Below the pieces are notes generated by a model. That model had not been told where the DNA came from. It made no database searches and was given only the letters and a program-made list of their open reading frames with translations. From contig CAZKYS010000001.1 in assembly GCA_964557085.1 (NCBI GenBank), positions 1 through 62,303 of the forward strand: a stretch of 62,303 bases of DNA, written 5' to 3'. Below, one piece after another: positions 35,470 through 43,955 of the stretch; positions within the stretch are counted from its first letter, which is position 1, and the number at the start of each line of letters is the position of its first letter. The stretch is from Pseudaquidulcibacter sp964557085. Its GTDB lineage: Bacteria; Pseudomonadota; Alphaproteobacteria; Caulobacterales; Aquidulcibacteraceae. Both the position numbers and the translations under genes were made by a program.

Positions 35470-38424
35470 TTAGAATTTATATCTTGCACCAAGATAGAAT
35501 TGACGACCAGAGTGCGCGATATCAAACAATAAATCATCCGCTTTATTGCCTTGTGCGGTATCGTACGTAATACGGCTGTCTTGCTCTTCATCAGTTAGAT
35601 TAATTCCTTCAAGAACAAGGCTTAGGCGGTCATTCACTTTGTATGAAATCTGTGCATCAACTGAATTCACATCCAATTTACCCCAGAAATCAGCAGAAGA
35701 ACCTGGAAGCAATACAGACATATAACCATCGCGGTGTGAATAAGAAACACGGCCTGATAATTTGTCACCTTCATAATAAAGGGTCGCATTATATGAATTT
35801 GGCGACATACCTAGAAGATTATATTCTTTATAAACCGTCGTTGTTGCACTTGAAGTCATCACATAATTAATTTTTGAATCAACATGTGTGTAGTTCAAGA
35901 TTGCACCAGTTTTAGACAAGAAACCCGGTAAGAAAGTGAATGGCTGGCTTAATGAAATTTCATAACCAGTTAAATCACCACCTTTTGTGTTTACAGGCTG
36001 CGTAACAGTATAAGTTGTTGAGCCACTTTGCCCAGTTCCATCAAGCAATGATAAATCATAGCCAGTTTCAGAATATGGAATTGTACGAACCAAAGATTGA
36101 ATCCATGAATCGATTTGCTTTTTGAAAACACTAACCGCAATCATTGTATCTTTATTTGGATACCATTCCACGCTCATGTCATAAGTTTTGGCGCGAATTG
36201 GATCAAGATATGGGTTCCCAATGCTCAAAGTTTGGCCAGATGTATTGATTGAACCACCCGGTGACAGACTTGCAAGTGTTGGACGTGACATAACTTTTGA
36301 AGCTGCAAAACGAACCAATAGATTTTTTTGCGGTTCAACAGTTACGTTAAATGAAGGAAGTGTATCTTCATAAGAACGATTGATAGTAGTTGACGTAATC
36401 ACGCCGCCTTTTGCGATATAGCCGTTTACAGTTTCGCCAGTTGATACATAACGAACACCAAGATTTCCACGAACTGGAATTTGACCAACATTAAAGCGAT
36501 AATCAGATTGCAAATAAAGCGCAGTATCAGATTCTTCGGCGCTACGATTATTTGGTCTTGCATTATTATTGGTCGCATTCATTGTGAATGCACCCCAAGA
36601 ATTTACGCAATTACAAGTATAATCAAATTTAGCACGGATTTTATCAAGATCAGGTACTAAATAACTTGTTCCTGCAACATTGATAAGCTTTGAATATGAA
36701 CCCATATTGCCATTAATTTCGGTTACGATACCAGAGCCCGGTGGCGCAGCTTCGTTATTGGTAAGTGGGTCAGTTGTATAACGACGCAATTCAGTAGTTT
36801 TAAAGCCGAATTGTTTATATGAACCACCAAATTTCAATTTAATATTGTCATTAATATTATATTTGAAATTAACCGAACCAGTGTCAAAAGTATTCTCAAC
36901 TGTAAGCGGACGAAGACGAATAAGTGATGCATCGCCGTTGGCATTGGTTGATGCAGTTGCAGAAGAAGCCGCCGCATATTGCCAATAACAAGCCTGTGCA
37001 ATCGTGCAATTCGTTGAGCTTGTACCATAATTCACTTTTGGATTTGCCATATCGGTTAAATCATACGAATAACCCTTCACATTATATGATTCAAAAGTGA
37101 ATGTTGTTTGTTCCGAATTATCAAGGAATGATTTTGAATGACCGACAGTGATATTTGTGCTTAATTTGTCGGTAATCTTGCTATCCATGCTTAAATCATA
37201 TTGATCAAACGTGGTTTTAAGTTTGTCAAAACGCATTTCAGATCGCATATCAACATCATTGAATGATGCTTTGGTGATTACTTTGCGACTATCGATTGTG
37301 TAATTATAAATATCGGTTTGCGGAACACCTGCGGTATTTCTTGAAAAAGAAATAGGCTCCATATTATATTCAATACGGTCAGCACCAAATTCAGAATGAA
37401 GGACATCCAATGTGAAAGTTGTGTCTTCACTTGGGCGATATTGCAATGAACCAGTTAGGCCAAGGCGTTTTTCATCGGTTTCAAAACGTGAATCACGCAA
37501 GAAACGCGGGTAGATTGCCTGCGTTACATTCAAAGCCTCACCAGTTAAGGTTGGATTTGTTGAGCTTATTTCAGTAGTTGAGCAAACGCGCGTCGTAGCA
37601 GTTGTACATGGTGTAATTGCATTAAAAGTTACGCCACCATCAGTTGAATAGGATTGGAAACGCCCCGCATTACCCGCAGAATATGCATTCTGCCAACGAC
37701 CAGAGTTTGAACCTTCTTCAACAATTTTACGGCCAGTATAAGCAACAGAAAATAAAGCGCCAAATTTGCCATCTTCTGAACGTTTAGACGCCATAAAAGT
37801 CCCACGGCCAGATGCCTTTTCAGACAAATCATTATAGCCCGCCTGTAATGAAGCGGCCATTTGGTTTTCTTTAAAATCAAATGGGCGCGCAGAACGCAAA
37901 TCAACCGTTGCACCCAAAGAACCTTCTTCAATTTCCGCAGATAGAGATTTGCGAACCGTCAAAGAATTGAAAAGTTCCGATGCAAAAACGTTGAAGTCAA
38001 AACCACGACCACGGTTTGCGCCGCCATCTTTATCTTTACCACCAGTTGTTGAAATAGCTTCAAGGCCATTCAAGCGAACACGGGTAAAATCAGGGCCAAG
38101 ACCACGAACAGTAATAGATTTACCCTCACCGCCATCACGGTCGATTGCAACACCTGGGATACGTTGCAAAGATTCCGCCAAATTATTATCTGGGAATTTG
38201 CCAATATCTTCGGCTTTGATTGTATCAACAATATCGTTTTCAAGTTTTTTTGCGGCAATTGCAGAACGAACAGAAGACTTAAAGCCAGTTACAACAATAG
38301 TCTCTGAATTTTTTGAAGCGCCAGCTTCTTGGGCAAATGCACTGCTTGCAAAAGCCATCGCCAAAAGCGATGCACTTGTGCATAAAATCGCGCCCTTGCG
38401 ATTGGACGTTTTATTCAATTTCAT
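35470..38424 (-). CDS. TonB-dependent receptor of the pectin/hexuronate locus
   Basis: 984 aa. A signal peptide ends near SSAFAQ. There is a TonB-box-like ETIVVTGFKSS and then the plug domain (VDTIKAEDIGKFPDNNLAESLQRIPG in parts; VRGLGPDFTRVRLNG). A 22-strand-type barrel follows, ending in aromatic F (LGARYKF). This is the Caulobacter/Xanthomonas-type carbohydrate TBDR pattern. The location and the shared operator predict uptake of pectin-derived oligogalacturonides, which is inference. The ribosome site is excellent (GGGAGGAAGGAA). It heads the TBDR-kdgK unit, with operator sites 135 and about 215 bases upstream of the ATG. Confidence 0.92.
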   Translation of the reverse strand: MKLNKTSNRKGAILCTSASLLAMAFASSAFAQEAGASKNSETIVVTGFKSSVRSAIAAKKLENDIVDTIKAEDIGKFPDNNLAESLQRIPGVAIDRDGGEGKSITVRGLGPDFTRVRLNGLEAISTTGGKDKDGGANRGRGFDFNVFASELFNSLTVRKSLSAEIEEGSLGATVDLRSARPFDFKENQMAASLQAGYNDLSEKASGRGTFMASKRSEDGKFGALFSVAYTGRKIVEEGSNSGRWQNAYSAGNAGRFQSYSTDGGVTFNAITPCTTATTRVCSTTEISSTNPTLTGEALNVTQAIYPRFLRDSRFETDEKRLGLTGSLQYRPSEDTTFTLDVLHSEFGADRIEYNMEPISFSRNTAGVPQTDIYNYTIDSRKVITKASFNDVDMRSEMRFDKLKTTFDQYDLSMDSKITDKLSTNITVGHSKSFLDNSEQTTFTFESYNVKGYSYDLTDMANPKVNYGTSSTNCTIAQACYWQYAAASSATASTNANGDASLIRLRPLTVENTFDTGSVNFKYNINDNIKLKFGGSYKQFGFKTTELRRYTTDPLTNNEAAPPGSGIVTEINGNMGSYSKLINVAGTSYLVPDLDKIRAKFDYTCNCVNSWGAFTMNATNNNARPNNRSAEESDTALYLQSDYRFNVGQIPVRGNLGVRYVSTGETVNGYIAKGGVITSTTINRSYEDTLPSFNVTVEPQKNLLVRFAASKVMSRPTLASLSPGGSINTSGQTLSIGNPYLDPIRAKTYDMSVEWYPNKDTMIAVSVFKKQIDSWIQSLVRTIPYSETGYDLSLLDGTGQSGSTTYTVTQPVNTKGGDLTGYEISLSQPFTFLPGFLSKTGAILNYTHVDSKINYVMTSSATTTVYKEYNLLGMSPNSYNATLYYEGDKLSGRVSYSHRDGYMSVLLPGSSADFWGKLDVNSVDAQISYKVNDRLSLVLEGINLTDEEQDSRITYDTAQGNKADDLLFDIAHSGRQFYLGARYKF

Positions 38425-38558
38425 TTCCTTCCTCCCAGAATATCCATTTTTATGGATATTGAAAATTCCCTTTTGAATGTCGCATCTGGTTTTTATGATT
38501 TCGACATATATTAATTTGTGCGCTTTAATTTTTCACCCTAAACCTTATCTTCAAATAA

Positions 38559-38570
38559 GACACCGGTGTC
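38559..38570. promoter_or_regulatory. Operator GACACCGGTGTC upstream of the TBDR gene
   Basis: A perfect 12-bp palindrome with the central CG typical of LacI-family operators. It is identical to the sites at 42633 and 43912. Confidence 0.78.
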
Positions 38571-38635
38571 ATTTTAAAGCAATATCATTTACAAATCCCA
38601 AGATAAACTCACAAATAAAAAAAATCAAGCAAAAT

Positions 38636-38647
38636 GACACCGGTAGC
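38636..38647. promoter_or_regulatory. Degenerate second operator upstream of the TBDR gene
   Basis: GACACCGGTAGC matches 10 of 12 palindrome bases, with one intact half-site. It lies 77 bases (centre to centre) from the perfect site and 38 bases or less from the start region of the divergent-side hydratase stop. It might be an auxiliary site allowing looping. Confidence 0.4.
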
Positions 38648-38677
38648 GCAAACTTTTTGCATGATAAATTCAACAGA

Positions 38678-39499
38678 TTAAATTGGTTTAAACTCCTTGG
38701 TCAATATATTGAATTTACATATATTTTCGCCAGCAATGCCAAAGGCCACTTGTGCGCTTTGACCGATATTAATATCGTGAATACCAGTTGAAGCACCAGA
38801 AGAAATAAATTGCCCTTTTTTAAGTGGCATATTTCGCATCGCCAAATGCCCTGCAAGCCATGCAATAGCGGCAAGTGGGCCATTTGGCATAGAGAATAAA
38901 CCACCCTCCCCGACAAGTTTTCCATCAATGAAAGATTGGGCATTATATTTATTACATTCTTGCGCGCTTAATTGGTCAGCACTTTCAATATTGGCAAGCC
39001 TATAACCAAGAATCAAACCAAAATTATTTCCAAAATCAGATGCAACTACAGTTGGCCCATATGAATTAATGTCAAAGATTGGCGAACCTGCCATTTCAAT
39101 GCCAGCATAAACTGAATTGATTAATTTCGCCGCTTCTTCTTGGGTGTAATTTGTCTTTGCTGGATCGGCATCATGGGCGATTTCAAAAACATATTCAGCT
39201 TCAACGGCGGCAAAACCGTCCTTAAATAATCCAACGTGATTTACGTCCATAATTTTTTGAAAATTGCATTCAAAAATTGGGCCAGTCAAACGTTCAGTTT
39301 TATGAATTTCATGCAAATCAGGTGCAAGGCGTCCAATTTTCCAGCCTATGATTTTATCATTATATAATTTGATTGCTTCATCTTGCACTTGATATGAATA
39401 ATCAAGTGATTTTGGAACATCTGTTGGATATTTGGCAAAAGCGCCACCATTTTTGCGCGCATCAACCAATAGATTTGCAAGCTCTTTTGCATCCATCAT
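38678..39499 (-). CDS. 2-keto-4-pentenoate hydratase (MhpD-like, FAH superfamily)
   Basis: 273 aa from the ATG at 39499, whose ATGA overlaps the kduD stop; the frame opens four codons earlier. Family stretches: YQVQDEAIKLYNDKIIGWKIG, then metal-binding acidics in EAEYVFEIAHDAD, and GSPIFDIN with an Asp/Glu-rich centre. MhpD-type enzymes hydrate or dehydrate 2-keto acids with Mg2+. It is fourth in uxaC-kduI-kduD-hydratase under the same operator, so a 2-keto-acid intermediate of uronate catabolism is the likely substrate. None of the textbook UxaC/KduI/KduD steps needs such an enzyme, so its role here is open. Confidence 0.8.
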   Translation of the reverse strand: MMDAKELANLLVDARKNGGAFAKYPTDVPKSLDYSYQVQDEAIKLYNDKIIGWKIGRLAPDLHEIHKTERLTGPIFECNFQKIMDVNHVGLFKDGFAAVEAEYVFEIAHDADPAKTNYTQEEAAKLINSVYAGIEMAGSPIFDINSYGPTVVASDFGNNFGLILGYRLANIESADQLSAQECNKYNAQSFIDGKLVGEGGLFSMPNGPLAAIAWLAGHLAMRNMPLKKGQFISSGASTGIHDINIGQSAQVAFGIAGENICKFNILTKEFKPI

Positions 39500-40251
39500 C
39501 GTGCAAGCCATCCGCCATCAACAGGAATGATTGCACCATTCACATAATCAGAAGCAGATGAAGCAAGAAACACCGCCGCCCCACCCAAATCAGATGGCAA
39601 GCCCCAACGTGCCGCAGGAATACGCCCCAAAATTTCATTTGAACGCGCTTCATCCGCACGCAATTGCGCCGTATTATCAGTTGCCATATAACCAGGGGCA
39701 ATCGCATTAATATTGATATTTTTTGACGCCCATTCATTTGCCAAAAGGCGTGTAATCCCTGCAATACCAGATTTTGACGCAGTATAAGATGGCACACGAA
39801 TACCACCTTGGAACGATAGCATGGAGGCAATATTTATAATTTTACCACCGCCATTGGCAATCATGTGACGGCCAACCGCCTGCGCCATAAAGAATGCACC
39901 CTTTATGTTTACATTCATTACATCGTCCCAATCTTTTTCGGAAAAATCAACTGCATCAGCGCGGCGAATTAGCCCTGCATTATTGACCAAAATATCTATA
40001 TGACCATATTTTTTCAAAGTTGTTTCAACAACATTATCAATCGGTTCAAGGCTACCGAGATTGGCATCAATATTGATAAACTCGCGCCCCAATTCTTTTA
40101 CCTTTACACCGGTGTCATCTGCGGGCGAAATTCCCGCCGCCGCAATATTAGCGCCAGCTTCTGCAAGCGCCAAAGCGATACCCTGCCCGAGGCCAGTATT
40201 TGCCCCTGTTACAAGCGCAACTTTACCCGTCAAATCGAATAATTTATTCAT
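39496..40251 (-). CDS. kduD: 2-dehydro-3-deoxy-D-gluconate 5-dehydrogenase (SDR)
   Basis: 251 aa from the ATG at 40251, which has GGGAGTGG just upstream; the frame extends to 40284 inside kduI. SDR landmarks: the Rossmann motif TGANTGLGQGIA, NNAG, catalytic Ser in NIASMLSF and YxxxK in YTASKSG. The C-terminus is VDGGWLAR. It reduces 2,5-diketo-3-deoxygluconate to KDG, after KduI. The gene order after kduI, with a 17-base gap, supports this over other SDR functions. It contains an intragenic copy of the operator sequence at 40105-40116. Confidence 0.92.
   Translation of the reverse strand: MNKLFDLTGKVALVTGANTGLGQGIALALAEAGANIAAAGISPADDTGVKVKELGREFINIDANLGSLEPIDNVVETTLKKYGHIDILVNNAGLIRRADAVDFSEKDWDDVMNVNIKGAFFMAQAVGRHMIANGGGKIINIASMLSFQGGIRVPSYTASKSGIAGITRLLANEWASKNININAIAPGYMATDNTAQLRADEARSNEILGRIPAARWGLPSDLGGAAVFLASSASDYVNGAIIPVDGGWLAR
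40105..40116. promoter_or_regulatory. Operator-like palindrome inside kduD
   Basis: TACACCGGTGTC, 11 of 12 bases of the operator, falls within codons for DDTGVKV of kduD. It could be an intragenic auxiliary operator or chance. Confidence 0.35.
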
Positions 40252-40268
40252 TCTGCCACTCCCGTTAT

Positions 40269-41135
40269 CTATGCTAATTGGCAAATATCAAGAACTTTCA
40301 TATCGGTATAATCAAGGTTTTCGCCACCCATCGCCCATATGAAATTATAATTAGATGTGCCCGCGCCCATATGAATTGACCAAGGCGGCGAAACCACTGC
40401 TTCGTTATTTTGCATCACAATATGGCGGCAATTATCAGGCTCACCCATAAAGTGGAAAACACGATCATTTTCGCCCAAACCATAATAGAAATAAACTTCC
40501 GAACGCCTATCATGCAAATGCGGAGGCATTGTATTCCACACCGAGCCAGGCACCAAAATCGTCATACCCAAAAGCAATTGGCATGATTTAACTGTGCTTG
40601 GAACAATATATTGATAAATCACGCGCTGATTTGATTGTTCAAGTGAGCCGCGTTCCAACGGAACAGCCGCATCAATTGAAATCTTCTTAGTTTCATAACG
40701 TGCATGCGCAGGTGTTGATGTCAAATAAAACATCGCAGGGTTTGACGCATCAACAGATTTGAAAACCACATTTTCAGAACCCATTGCAATATAAAGCCCA
40801 TCCTTTGGCCCAATTTCAAACACCGCGCCATCAACTTCAATTATACCCGCACCTGAACCAACATTTATTGCACCTAATTCACGGCGCTCTAAAAACGGAT
40901 GTCCTTTTGCGCTTTCTGGTTCAGTTTGTGCAGGTAATTCAACAGATGCAGTTTTTGGGAATGCACCGCCAATAACAAAGCGTTCAAAATGCGTATAATG
41001 AAGAACCACTGAATTTTCAGCAAACAAGCCATCAAGCAAATATTTTTGGCGCAATTCTTCATTATCGGCGCCAATCATCATATCGGGATGGGTTGCATAA
41101 TAGGTTTTTGAATAAATTGAATGTTTATCGCACAT
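40269..41135 (-). CDS. kduI: 4-deoxy-L-threo-5-hexosulose-uronate ketol-isomerase (5-keto-4-deoxyuronate isomerase)
   Basis: 288 aa; the family is about 280. Cupin fold with the metal site in MPPHLHDRRSEVYFYY near residue 195 (two His and a Glu) and a further His in PPWSIHMGAGTSNYNFIWAMGGEN (read in parts). It isomerises the unsaturated-uronate product DKI to 2,5-diketo-3-deoxygluconate. Its presence shows that lyase-derived unsaturated uronates are used, not only free galacturonate. Ribosome site AAAGG; 10 bases after uxaC. Confidence 0.95.
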   Translation of the reverse strand: MCDKHSIYSKTYYATHPDMMIGADNEELRQKYLLDGLFAENSVVLHYTHFERFVIGGAFPKTASVELPAQTEPESAKGHPFLERRELGAINVGSGAGIIEVDGAVFEIGPKDGLYIAMGSENVVFKSVDASNPAMFYLTSTPAHARYETKKISIDAAVPLERGSLEQSNQRVIYQYIVPSTVKSCQLLLGMTILVPGSVWNTMPPHLHDRRSEVYFYYGLGENDRVFHFMGEPDNCRHIVMQNNEAVVSPPWSIHMGAGTSNYNFIWAMGGENLDYTDMKVLDICQLA

Positions 41136-41145
41136 TTTGCTACCT

Positions 41146-42594
41146 TTATAATTTGTATGCCGCTTTTGGCAGCCTATAGGTTAAATCAGAAATTATTTCG
41201 TGGGCTTCATCCATATTAAGACGATGACTTGCAACAAGACCTGCAAGATAACGCGCATCAATTCGCCGCGCCATATCATGACGCGCAGGGATTGATAAAA
41301 ATGCGCGTGTATCATCATTAAAACCAATTGTATTATAAAAGCCCGCAGTGGGTGTTATATTCTCACGGAATTTCAACATCCCCTCTGGGCAATCATTAAA
41401 CCACCATGCAGGGCCGAGTTTTAAAGCAGGATAATGCCCCGCCATTGGTCCAAGTTCGCGCGCATAAGTTGTTTCATCAAGGGTAAATAGAATAATTGAT
41501 AGATTTTTTTCATTACCAAATCTATCCAATAATGGTTTTAATGAATGTATATAATCGGTTGGACTTGGGTGATCCCCGCCCTTATCGCGCCCATATTTAT
41601 CAAATAATTTTTTATTATGATTGCGATATGCGCCCGCATGTATTTGTAAAACTAAACCATCATCAATGCTCATTTTGGCAAATTCAGTAAGCATTTGGGC
41701 ACGAAATAGTGCCGCATCATTCGCATCATGTTTTTTTGCCAAGATTTTTTGATATAGGGCATCCGCCTCGCTGCCGCTTAAATCTGCGGTCTGTGCAGTC
41801 GGATGCCCATGATCGCTTGACGTGACGCCTGTTGATTTAAAATAAGCACGGCGGTTTTGATGGGCGCGCAAATATGATTTAAAATCACCCAATTCTTCGC
41901 CTGATAATTGCCCAAAAATTGGCAAATCATTGTAAAAATTTTCATGCTCAGCATCAACAACATTATCAGGGCGATATGCCGATATTACCCGCCCTTTCCA
42001 ACCTGATTTTAAAATCTGTTGATGATGCAATAATTCATCAATCGGGCTTTCTGTTGTTGATAAAACTTCAATATTAAAACGTTCAAACAATGCGCGCGGT
42101 TTAAAATTATCTTGTGCTAACGCTTCGTTGATTGTGTCATAATAATAATCAGCCGAATTTTCATCAAGAACGATATCAAAACCAAACACCTCAACAAAAA
42201 CGTGATTAAGCCATATATGACTTGCCGTGCCGCGCATTAAATAAAAGTTTTTGGCAAATAAATGCCATGCTTTTCGCGGGTCTGTCGCGGGCATTCCATC
42301 ACGCGAAGAAACACATAAATCATCTAAATCAATGCCTTGGGAATATAGCATTCGAAAGACATAATGATCGGGTGATAAAAATAATTCGGTGGCATTGGTG
42401 AAATTTTTATTTTCTGAAAACCAAGAAGGATCAGTATGGCCATGCGGTGAAATTATCGGCATATCGCGCACTGCTTCATATAAATCGCGCGCGATTTTAC
42501 GCTCGCTATCAATTGGTGAAAACAATCTGTCTTCGTTAAAAACCAATTTAGGCGATTTTATATTGGCATATTGTTTTATGCTTACCTGTGGCAC
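41146..42594 (-). CDS. uxaC: Glucuronate/galacturonate isomerase (GTG start)
   Basis: 482 aa, near the family's usual 470. The metal-binding start of the TIM barrel is ISPHGHTDPSWF near residue 50, with conserved LHAGAYRNHN-like (QIHAGAYRNHNKK) and the C-terminal region MARRIDARYLAGLV. It converts D-galacturonate to D-tagaturonate and D-glucuronate to D-fructuronate. The only reasonable start is GTG at 42594. It heads the uxaC-kduI-kduD-hydratase operon, with a perfect operator 39 bases upstream. Confidence 0.96.
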   Translation of the reverse strand: MPQVSIKQYANIKSPKLVFNEDRLFSPIDSERKIARDLYEAVRDMPIISPHGHTDPSWFSENKNFTNATELFLSPDHYVFRMLYSQGIDLDDLCVSSRDGMPATDPRKAWHLFAKNFYLMRGTASHIWLNHVFVEVFGFDIVLDENSADYYYDTINEALAQDNFKPRALFERFNIEVLSTTESPIDELLHHQQILKSGWKGRVISAYRPDNVVDAEHENFYNDLPIFGQLSGEELGDFKSYLRAHQNRRAYFKSTGVTSSDHGHPTAQTADLSGSEADALYQKILAKKHDANDAALFRAQMLTEFAKMSIDDGLVLQIHAGAYRNHNKKLFDKYGRDKGGDHPSPTDYIHSLKPLLDRFGNEKNLSIILFTLDETTYARELGPMAGHYPALKLGPAWWFNDCPEGMLKFRENITPTAGFYNTIGFNDDTRAFLSIPARHDMARRIDARYLAGLVASHRLNMDEAHEIISDLTYRLPKAAYKL

Positions 42595-42632
42595 TTACCT
42601 ATCCCTTGTTTTTTTAACATCTACAATAAATA

Positions 42633-42644
42633 GACACCGGTGTC
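42633..42644. promoter_or_regulatory. Operator GACACCGGTGTC upstream of uxaC
   Basis: A perfect palindrome. On the minus strand a -35-like TTGTTA (42652-42647) precedes it and an AT-rich -10 region follows at about 42624-42632. Bound repressor would lie between the promoter elements. Confidence 0.78.
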
Positions 42645-42687
42645 ATTAACAAAATGCAATGCTTGCCTCAATTTTGCAGTAAGCAAT

Positions 42688-43809
42688 TTATTGGGGGGCC
42701 TTTGTTGAATTTCGTAAGATTAAATTTGAATCGAACAAAATAGTTTTTGCATCATTTTTATGTGGACTAAGAACAATGTTTGCAGCCATTTTTGCCATAT
42801 CGCGTGTCGGCAATCTTACCGTTGTTAAGGCAGGCGTAAGGCGCGGTGCAAGTGGGCTATCGTCAAAGCCAACCACGCTTAAATCATCGGGAATTTTCAA
42901 TCCATGTTCATAAGCGGCCTTATAAACGCCCGCCGCCATTTCATCATTACAGGCAATAATCGCACTTGGGCGATTCTTATTGGAAAGAATAATATTTGCC
43001 GCCTCATAGCCAGATTCAAATGAATAATCGCCCGCGATGTCAATTTCGCTATCAATCTCAATTGAATGTTTTGCAAGGCCAGCCATAAACCCTGCACGCC
43101 TTTCATGCGCAGATGGGTAAATTTGATTACCGCGTATGAAACCAATTCTTTTATGCCCAATTTGAGCCAAATGAATTGCCGCCATTTCACAGCCAATTTT
43201 ATCAACCGAAACAATCTGATTTGAATTAATTGGCGGGTCATATTTTGCGCCATCACGCGCACTTATACGAACATAAGGAACATCAAGGCGATCAAGCAAA
43301 GCCAATAATTCCCTATCTTCGGCAATTGGTGGCAATATGATTATTCCCGACAATCTTTGCATTAGTATGAAATCTTCAATTTCACTTACAAGATTTGGGG
43401 CATTCCTATCGCATGGGTGAACCACCAATTCATGCCCAGTTCCACGCAAAGCATCAAGAACACCCAATTGCATATTCACAACATATTGCGCATTTGGGTT
43501 ATCATAAATCATGCCGATTAAGAATGAGCGCCTAAACGCAAGCGCCCTTGCTTGTGGATTTGGTTTGAAGCCAAGTTTTTTTATAATCTCACTTACCAAT
43601 GCGCGGGTTTCAGATTTCACATTTTCAGAATTATTTATGATTCTCGAAACCGTCTTTTTCGAAACGCCAGAAATTGATGCGACATCATTAATTGTTGGGC
43701 TATTTTTGTTTTGCAATAAATCATCAATTGCTTTTAAAGTTTGTGCATCAAGCGCGATATTTTCGTTTTCCAATTGGCTTTTCTTTTCTTCTTCTTGGCT
43801 TTTTGGCAT
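42688..43809 (-). CDS. LacI-family transcriptional regulator of the hexuronate/pectin genes
   Basis: 373 aa from the ATG at 43809; a TTG at 43848 opens the frame. After a short charged N-terminal extension comes the LacI helix-turn-helix, TINDVASISGVSKKTVSRIINN, and hinge helix KPNPQARALA. A periplasmic-binding-protein-like effector domain follows (IACNDEMAAGVYKAA, VVGFDDSPLAPRLTPALTTVRLP in parts). It sits divergent from uxaA and between the uxaC and uxaA units. This is analogous in place to the hexuronate regulator of Caulobacter, an analogy from memory. The inducer is probably a hexuronate or KDG-type intermediate. The operator at 43912 lies about 100 bases upstream of its ATG, so self-regulation is likely. 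Confidence 0.92.
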   Translation of the reverse strand: MPKSQEEEKKSQLENENIALDAQTLKAIDDLLQNKNSPTINDVASISGVSKKTVSRIINNSENVKSETRALVSEIIKKLGFKPNPQARALAFRRSFLIGMIYDNPNAQYVVNMQLGVLDALRGTGHELVVHPCDRNAPNLVSEIEDFILMQRLSGIIILPPIAEDRELLALLDRLDVPYVRISARDGAKYDPPINSNQIVSVDKIGCEMAAIHLAQIGHKRIGFIRGNQIYPSAHERRAGFMAGLAKHSIEIDSEIDIAGDYSFESGYEAANIILSNKNRPSAIIACNDEMAAGVYKAAYEHGLKIPDDLSVVGFDDSPLAPRLTPALTTVRLPTRDMAKMAANIVLSPHKNDAKTILFDSNLILRNSTKAPQ

Positions 43810-43902
43810 TATTTTGCTTTCACGGATTGCACGATTTGAATTTGGCAATATTCATTATTTTTATTAATAGCATGATAAATTAACTTGCCAAGTCGCTATT
43901 GT

Positions 43903-43930
43903 TTGTAATATGACACCGGTGTCTTAATAA
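43903..43930 (+). promoter_or_regulatory. uxaA promoter containing operator GACACCGGTGTC
   Basis: A -35-like TTGTAA (43903-43908) and -10-like TAATAA (43925-43930) are 16 bases apart. The perfect palindrome at 43912-43923 fills the spacer. This is the clearest promoter-operator overlap in the locus. The same site lies in the divergent gap and could also serve the regulator gene. Confidence 0.72.
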
Positions 43931-43955
43931 AATATTGCCAAGGCTTTCATTTTAA

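Noticed and set aside
37949..38476. 175-codon plus-strand frame opposite the TBDR start
   Set aside because: Antisense shadow of a receptor with a clear signal peptide and plug; it carries no domain and ends in the receptor promoter region.
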